Below are positions 58,310 through 64,000 of a stretch of DNA of 64,000 nt, piece after piece. The notes beneath the pieces are model-generated. The model searched no databases and had not been told where the DNA came from. It saw nothing but the letters and a program-made list of their open reading frames with translations. This DNA is from Gautieria morchelliformis (taxonomy: Eukaryota > Basidiomycota > Agaricomycetes > Gomphales > Gomphaceae). Position numbers and translations under genes: made by a program. Positions within the stretch are counted from its first letter, which is position 1, and each line of letters opens with the position of its first letter. The stretch spans positions 124,001 through 188,000 of the forward strand of contig WHVA01000139.1 in NCBI GenBank assembly GCA_015179125.1, read 5' to 3'.

Positions 58310-58600
58310 GCACTACAAGTTCCCTTGTTCCCTTGTCGAAGACAAGAGCTCTTTAATGTTGATGGCTTGCTCCACTTCCAGAGCAAGGTCACGGTCTACA
58401 TTCCGTATGGAGCAGACCTCCACTGCCACATCATGTACCAACACCATGACACCTGGGTCGTGGGTCATGCTGGCAGGTGGAAGATGCTAGAGTTGGTGGC
58501 TTGGAACTACTGGTGGCCACAAATGTCCTGCTACATTGGACAGTATGTGAAGAGGTGTGACCTTTGCCAGGACCAAAGCGCAATGACACTGTCAGGGGAA
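58310..58600 (+). mobile_element. Ty3/gypsy integrase fragment (H2C2 zinc-binding region)
   Basis: On the plus strand the sequence reads GRWKMLELVAWNYWWPQMS followed by YIGQYVKRCDLCQ, with HHDTWVVGHAG before it, the zinc-binding HHCC part of gypsy integrases. The rest of the element is absent, so this is an old remnant. It begins about 60 bases upstream of the NOL8-like start codon on the other strand. Confidence 0.8.
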
Positions 58601-58927
58601 CCCCCTCCTAAGGATGATTCCAGTCTCAGCTTTGATTCCGACCCAAGGTCTGAACCTGACCTGAGCACACCTCGAAGGCTGAGCCGAGTTCCTGAACCTT
58701 CGGCCTTGGGAATTATCCTGGAATGGCGCCAAGATCATGGGTCACGACTTTCAAGCTGCTCCTCAACTTTGACGAATCATATCCAAATAAGCTGCCTCGC
58801 GATTGTTTCATCCAAATGTATACTATGCCCATGGTGAACTCTGGCTCAACATTCTCCAAAGCAGGTGGAGCCCCACCTATGATGTCGCATCTTGCACACC
58901 TATGCTTGTACGTGTATATGAGGTTGG

Positions 58928-59398
58928 TGTAAGGGCAACCCTGGCTGGCTGTGGAGATCGCACTACCACACAACTGACAAGGGGAAATCCAAAGTATGTA
59001 TAAATGAACAGAGTATACAAGAGAGGGGATTCTCACCTGACAAGGGGAAATCCAAAGAGAAAAGTCTAAGGACCCCCAATGTCAGTGAGCCCGTATTATA
59101 CTACGCTGCGTGGCCAGGGACAACACTTGGCACCCGCCATCAACCCTGCATCCCCCTGACCTCCTGACCCTTGATCGACCCTTGATGCCACCTATTACGC
59201 GAGTTGCTTGATTTCCGACACTGTTCCGAGAGCGGAAGTCGGAAATTGGAGTGGAACTGGCAAAGCAAACAGAACTGGTGGAAGGTCTCCCAGAAGCGGA
59301 ATCATTTCCGAAAGCGGAGGCGGAGATGGAATCGGAACCGTAAGCGGAGTCGGAAATGGAGTCGGAACTGGAAATGGAAAACAGGGTGTCCCCTGACA
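58928..59398 (-). mobile_element. solo LTR of the gypsy family (copy 1)
   Basis: A 471-base LTR in the reverse orientation to the element at 61106. Read on the plus strand it runs TGTAAGGGCAACC to CCCTGACA. It is flanked by the perfect 5-base target duplication GTTGG (58923-58927 and 59399-59403) with no internal region, which is the signature of a solo LTR. Confidence 0.9.
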
Positions 59399-59403
59399 GT
59401 TGG

Positions 59404-60105
59404 ACCTTTGTGTAGGTTATACTAATTTTCTTCTTCGTTATGTCTTCTCATAGGCTGAGCATAATGTTGTAGTCCTGACTTGCATTGCTCTTGCATCTCT
59501 CTCAAGGAATACCCACTCCCAGAGACCATGCATCGCTCCTAGCTCTGGTTTTTACCTCCAGTGCTATCCATGACGTCACACCCTAGCACACAAGGATACA
59601 AATCACTGAGCGAGTGTGAATGTGAACTGGCATCCCTGGCTCCCTGTGCATTGGAAAGCAATCGTCAACTTGAAAAGTAAGCATGGGTATCTTGACCAGC
59701 ATGCACGGAGTCTACAAGATGGCAATTCAATCTCCTTTTCACTCACTACTGTAAACAGAGTCCATCTCCACAAGCTGCTGTCTACTGTGTGCGCTAGATC
59801 ACATGCTGCGACATAATGAGTGTGACAAGCCACGACTAACCTTTCCTCCTACCATGATGTCATACTGTCATCTTCACAGGAGACAAACCCACATCATTGA
59901 GTCTTTCCGTGATTCTTTCACACCAAACAGCTCACTTGATATCATCCAATTCTCTCACTTTGCCTCACAGTCACATCACTTGTCTCTCATACCCGGCACT
60001 CCACTGGGCGAGGGTGTGTACGGTTTTCATGATAATACAAAATATCACTCGCAATCAGGAAAGATCAAGCATGACATAGTGATATCGTATCCTGGGGTGA
60101 GCAGC
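59404..60105. other. sequence between two solo LTRs
   Basis: No gene or repeat recognised. It is host or older repeat sequence into which the LTR elements inserted. Confidence 0.5.
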
Positions 60106-60110
60106 GTTAC

Positions 60111-60537
60111 TGTAAGGGCAACCCTGGCTGGTTGTGGAGATCACACTACCACACAACTGACAAGGGGAAATCCAAAGAGAAAAGTCTAAGGACCCCCAAT
60201 GTCAGCGAGCCCGTATTATACTACGCTGCGCAGCCAGGGACAACACTTGGCACCCGCCATCAACCCTGCATCCCCCTGACCTCCCTGACCCTTGATCGAC
60301 CCTTGATGCCACCTATTACGTGAGTCGCTTGATTTCCGACACTGTGCCGAGAGCAGAAGTCGGAAATTGGAGTGGAACTGGCAAGGCGAACAGAACTGGT
60401 GGAATTTCTCCCAGAAGCGGAATCATTTCCGAAAGCGGAGGCAGAGATGGAATTGGAACCGGAAGCGGAGTCGGAAATGGAGTCGGAACTGGGTGTGGTG
60501 TTGGAACTGGAAATGGAAAACAGGGTGTCCTCTGACA
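60111..60537 (-). mobile_element. solo LTR of the gypsy family (copy 2)
   Basis: A 427-base copy of the same LTR, same orientation as copy 1, flanked by the target duplication GTTAC (60106-60110 and 60538-60542). It has one instead of two copies of a TGACAAGGGGAAATCCAAAG word and a small extra GGTGTGGTGTTGGAA segment, so it represents a variant. Confidence 0.9.
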
Positions 60538-60542
60538 GTTAC

Positions 60543-61105
60543 CAGAGCCTCAGTAAGTCCATCACTCTGTTTCAAGTCATGCATCATGCATATATGTCCT
60601 TCTAATGTTTTTCTTTTCTTTCTCCAGTGAAACCCCTTGTCCCCAGCACCAGCACCCGCACTACTAGTACCATGTGTGGCCGCCGGACGCGTATGCTCAC
60701 CCCCATCCACATCCGCATGCAGCCCTGTCGCTGCTGATGCCACACCATTCAGAGTTCCCCATCCTGCTCCCGCCTCTCCGCTTCACCCTGCATCCCGCAA
60801 ACCACTGTGACTTTCATGACACTTGTCTGCCACCCGCCACCCCTTCCTGTGCTGAACCTGCATGCGTTGCTGCATGCGACTGCGGTGTGTTTTGTGAGTG
60901 CCTTCCCTTCCTCCATATCATCCAGCTCCTCCCCTCTCCCATCGGCATAGCCCCCCCACCGACAGGCCGGCACGGAGAGAGCATACCCATCCCGCTCCAG
61001 TTCACACTGCAGCTCCCCCCCAGCGGGCACGCCCCAATCCCACCCCGCCCGCGGGGAGTGGTGTAAGGAGGGTGAGTGTATAGGGGGACTATTGGTTGAT
61101 GTCAG
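60543..61105. other. sequence between solo LTR copy 2 and the gypsy element
   Basis: Pro/His-rich open frames occur on both strands but match nothing recognised. No RNA gene or repeat seen. Confidence 0.5.
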
Positions 61106-61568
61106 TGTCAGGGGACACCCTGTTTTCCATTTCCAGTTCCGACTCCATTTCCGAAGACGCTTCCGATTCCGATTCCATCTCCGCCTCCGCTCTCGGAAAT
61201 GATTCCGCTTCTGGGAGAACTTCCACCAGTTCTGTTCGCCTTCCCAGTTCCACTCCAATTTCCGAGTTCCACCCTCGGAACAGTGTCGGAAATCAAGCGA
61301 CTCGCGTAATAGGTGACATCAAGGGTCGATCAAGGGTCAGGGAGGTGCAGGGTTGATGGCAGGTGCCAAGTGTTGTCCCTGGCTGCGCAGCGTAGTATAA
61401 TACGGGCTCGCTGACATTGGGGGTCCTTAGACTTTTCTCTTTGGATTTCCCCTTGTCAGGTGAGAATCCCCTCTCTTGTATGCTCTGTTCATTTATACAG
61501 ACTTTGGATTTCCCCTTGTCAGTTGTGTGGTAGTGTGATCTCCACAACTAGCCAGGGTTGCCCTTACA
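61106..61568 (+). repeat. 5' LTR of the gypsy element
   Basis: 463 bases from TGTCAGGGGACACC to TTGCCCTTACA, the inverse of the solo LTR copies. It contains two TTTGGATTTCCCC words and a TATA-like GTATAATAC near 61394, a plausible promoter in U3. The U3 part is packed with TTCCG words. The bases that follow (GCAGAAAAG) do not show a tRNA primer site that I recognise. Confidence 0.88.
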
Positions 61569-61755
61569 GCAGAAAAGTCTCTCCCATAGAGGACCGGCGG
61601 TCGTACTGCGTGTCGCAGCCGCCATAGGTGCGTTCGGAATCGGAGACAGCGACTCGGAGATCGCAACCTCTTCCGCACACACAGCGTACGACAGCCCTTC
61701 TTCTTACGTCGAGCTCCCAACCCCGGAAATCCCGTCCCACATTTCTCCTTCCGAC

Positions 61756-62931
61756 ATGGATCCGGACGATCGTCTTCGGAATATGGAGGAGGAATTGACG
61801 CGGAACCGGATGAAGACCGACGCGATTGAAACAGCCTTACAAGCGATTTTGGCTAAGTTAGATATTCCACAAGGTGGTGGAAATGAAATGTTGGACGATC
61901 CGGATTTCGGAAAAGCGGAACTAGCGGAGGAGAGAAAGTCCGCGAAGTTAGCAAAGGTCAAACCCGCAACTCCGGCGGACTTTGACGGAGATCGGGAGAA
62001 GGGACGCGCATTCTTCAACACATGCAGCATCTACTTCGCAATTGTCGGAGACCTCTTTCCGAACGACCAGGCTCGGATTCACTGGGCATTGTCCTTTTTC
62101 AAGTCGGACCGCGCATCCCGTTTTGCAAACAAGGTGATCCGACATGAAGCAAAGGGCAAGGGGAACTACTTCCGAGACTGGGACGCCTTCGAGAAAACAT
62201 TTTCCGACCAGTTCTGCCCAAAAAATGAGCAGCTCACAGCCCTTACGAAGCTCGAGGGGACCAGCTGGTACCAGGCCAAGGATCCGGTCGATGACTATAT
62301 CGATCGCTTCCAGGAGCTCATCGACCTTGCGGAGTATGATGACGACAAGACGATCGTCATCAAATTCCGACGAGGACTCGATCCGACACTCCAGAACCAA
62401 GTTGCGCTGCTTGGGGATGGAGCTCCGGACTTTGATGACCCGGAAGGGTGGTACCAAGCTGCACAGAGGGTGTCCCGGAACAGGGAAGCAAATGAGGCCT
62501 TCGTGGAGACGAGCCGGAATATGACGCGCAGTTCCACTCGTCCTACTCCATCTGTGCCAAAATCCGGAAGCGCATTCATTCCCATGCGGAAAGTATTTCC
62601 GACGCTTTCTCCGCCCGCTCCTATTAGGAACCATAGCCCTCCTCCCTCGAAGAGTGGCCCTGCCCCGATGGATGTTGACCGCATGCGCGAAGAAGGCCGC
62701 GGAACTATCACCTGCTTCCGATGTCAACAACCAGGCCACTATGCCCGCGAGTGCCCCCAAGCATTTGACATCCGGCTTATGACCACAGAGGAGAAACTCG
62801 AGCTCCTTCCAGAGTTCCTCGCACTTGCGGACATAAGCAGAGTGCCTACTGCGGAAGGAGTTTCCGAAAATGCGGAACATGGCGCATCGGAAGCGGAAGA
62901 TGCGTCGGATTTTGTGACGCGCAGCGGGTGA
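61756..62931 (+). CDS. gypsy gag polyprotein
   Basis: Starts MDPDDRLRNMEEELTRNRMK, a coiled-coil-like opening. The capsid region includes FFNTCSIYFAIVGDLFPND, WALSFFKSDRASRFANKV and YIDRFQELIDLAEYDDDKT, typical of Ty3/gypsy gag (retrotrans_gag). A nucleocapsid zinc knuckle CFRCQQPGHYAREC (CX2CX4HX4C) lies near 62715-62757. A mobile-element protein, not a host gene. Confidence 0.88.
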   Translation: MDPDDRLRNMEEELTRNRMKTDAIETALQAILAKLDIPQGGGNEMLDDPDFGKAELAEERKSAKLAKVKPATPADFDGDREKGRAFFNTCSIYFAIVGDLFPNDQARIHWALSFFKSDRASRFANKVIRHEAKGKGNYFRDWDAFEKTFSDQFCPKNEQLTALTKLEGTSWYQAKDPVDDYIDRFQELIDLAEYDDDKTIVIKFRRGLDPTLQNQVALLGDGAPDFDDPEGWYQAAQRVSRNREANEAFVETSRNMTRSSTRPTPSVPKSGSAFIPMRKVFPTLSPPAPIRNHSPPPSKSGPAPMDVDRMREEGRGTITCFRCQQPGHYARECPQAFDIRLMTTEEKLELLPEFLALADISRVPTAEGVSENAEHGASEAEDASDFVTRSG

Positions 62932-62959
62932 GATGTGTGCCCCTGCTGCCTGTACATAA

Positions 62960-64000
62960 CCGGTTTGCCTGTCTTGAAGTAGAGAATGAAAAGCCCCGAC
63001 TCCCCTCACTTCATACAGACCCACCGGATAAAGTCACACAAAAGCCAAATCCGACACCCCGTCTATCCCGCATCCGCCCTTGGGAGAGACGCCTTCCGAA
63101 GCGCTATGTCGTTGCTGCCACCCCTGGCCCCAAGTCACTAGTCATTAAGGTAGAGATCCAGACGACAGATACGGCGGAAGTCAAATCCGGACCCGCCCTT
63201 GTCGATTGCGGGGCCACTGGTCAGTTTATGGACCGGGACTATGTGGAACGGAACCGACTGACGACGCGGAAGTTGCAACGTGCAATCCCGGTGTTCAATG
63301 TGGATGGAAGCCCCAATGAGGCAGGGTCCATCACGGAGATAGTGGACACAATTCTCCGCTACGATGGACACTCGGAACGCACTTCCTTCGCTGTCACCAG
63401 CCTGGGGAAGCAAGACATCATCCTTGGGTTTACCTGGCTTCAAGAGCACAACCCGGAGATCAATTGGCAGACTCGGAAGGTACTGATGAGTCGATGTCCA
63501 GCCAAGTGTCACATGTGCCGGTCGGAAGCGCGGAAGGAGCACCAGGAGCAGCGGAAGACCGAACGGCTCATACAGACATGTCGTTCCGGCCCCCATCCAC
63601 TGCTTGCAGAAGAAGACTCGGAAGCGGAATTTGACCCGGATCCCCCTTCCAAGTCCGATTCCGACGTCATCCGACTCGGCCTGGAAGACGCTCTGACGGA
63701 AGGGGAGCGCTTGCTGTACGTAAACCTTCCGCCGGAGGCGGAACACATCCGCGCCACCGGAAATATTTCGCAACGCCTTGCTGAAGCCTCTAAGAGGTAT
63801 GATAGAGTGGAGGCGGAAATTCCGGAGTACCTGCGGGAGTTTGAGGACGTCTTCTCCAAGGAGTCGTTTGATGCCCTGCCTCCGCGGAAACTGTGGGACC
63901 ATGCCATCGAGTTGGAGCCTGGGTCGAAGCCCACCAACTGCAAGGTCTACCCGCTGTCACCCAAGGAGCAGGTAGAGCTCGATGCATTCCTTGCGGAAAA
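62960..64000 (+). CDS. gypsy pol: aspartic protease and start of reverse transcriptase
   Basis: The protease core is visible at PALVDCGATGQFMDRDYVE (DCGAT in place of the usual DSGAT) and DIILGFTWLQEHNPEINW. The approach to the reverse transcriptase, EYLREFEDVFSKESFDALPP then DHAIELEPGSKP and YPLSPKEQVELDAFLAE, reaches the window's end. The rest of pol lies outside. Confidence 0.85.

Larger units (their letters stand above)
61106..64000 (+). mobile_element. Ty3/gypsy LTR retrotransposon, 5' part, cut by the window edge
   Basis: Contains the 5' LTR, gag, protease and the start of the reverse transcriptase, in the gypsy order. The visible part looks largely whole, with long open coding stretches. 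Only one LTR is in view, so age cannot be measured. It belongs to the same family as the two solo LTRs. Preceding bases GTCAG (61101-61105) would be the target duplication; the other copy lies beyond the window. Confidence 0.9.

Overview
The window reads as nuclear DNA of a filamentous basidiomycete, most likely an Agaricomycete. Genes are dense, lie on both strands and carry many introns of about 45-65 bp with GT-AG (occasionally GC-AG) ends. The protein set (DUF1776, Gti1/Pac2 WOPR, Ecl1-type zinc protein, LaeA-like methyltransferase, fungal elongin A) is fungal, and the mobile elements (Ty1/copia, Ty3/gypsy, a Helitron terminus) fit this group. No CRISPR arrays, bacterial operons or viral genes were seen.

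Layout. 0-5.4 kb: a broken Ty1/copia element on the minus strand, a gene-free stretch and a Helitron-type 3' end. 5.4-13.7 kb: DUF1776 protein (+), replication clamp loader CTF18 (-) and mitochondrial ATP synthase beta ATP2 (+), then a tRNA-Ser(AGA) with an intron. 14.7-23.8 kb: a strikingly GC-rich block with an arrestin-like protein, an Ecl1-type zinc protein and an ABC-F ATPase, separated by a 2.3-kb gene-free stretch. 24.3-38.4 kb: VPS54 (GARP tether), an aldo/keto reductase, a SAM methyltransferase, UBC9, a PAQR/Izh receptor and the GID7/WDR26 ubiquitin-ligase subunit. 38.4-41.8 kb: no recognisable gene. 41.8-58.3 kb: elongin A, a WOPR regulator, splicing factor cwf18, mitochondrial EF4/GUF1, eIF2B beta, BRX1, ADE4, a TLC-domain membrane protein and a NOL8-like nucleolar RRM protein. 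58.3-64 kb: a retroelement island with a gypsy integrase fragment, two solo LTRs with perfect 5-bp target duplications, and the 5' LTR, gag and start of pol of a gypsy element running off the right edge.

Most genes are conserved single-copy housekeeping genes whose order does not imply one pathway, although several serve translation and ribosome biogenesis (GUF1, eIF2B beta, BRX1, NOL8-like, tRNA-Ser) or protein turnover and modification (UBC9, GID7, elongin A). I see no new multi-gene system. The most distinctive observations concern gene structure: an ADE4 start codon split by an intron, a 4-base first coding exon in the DUF1776 gene, a 10-base microexon in GUF1, four GC-AG introns, an in-frame intron in the ATP2 presequence, and very tight divergent and convergent gene pairs. 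Exon boundaries were deduced by eye from splice signals and family conservation. Those given exactly keep the reading frame and conserved residues, but none has transcript support here.
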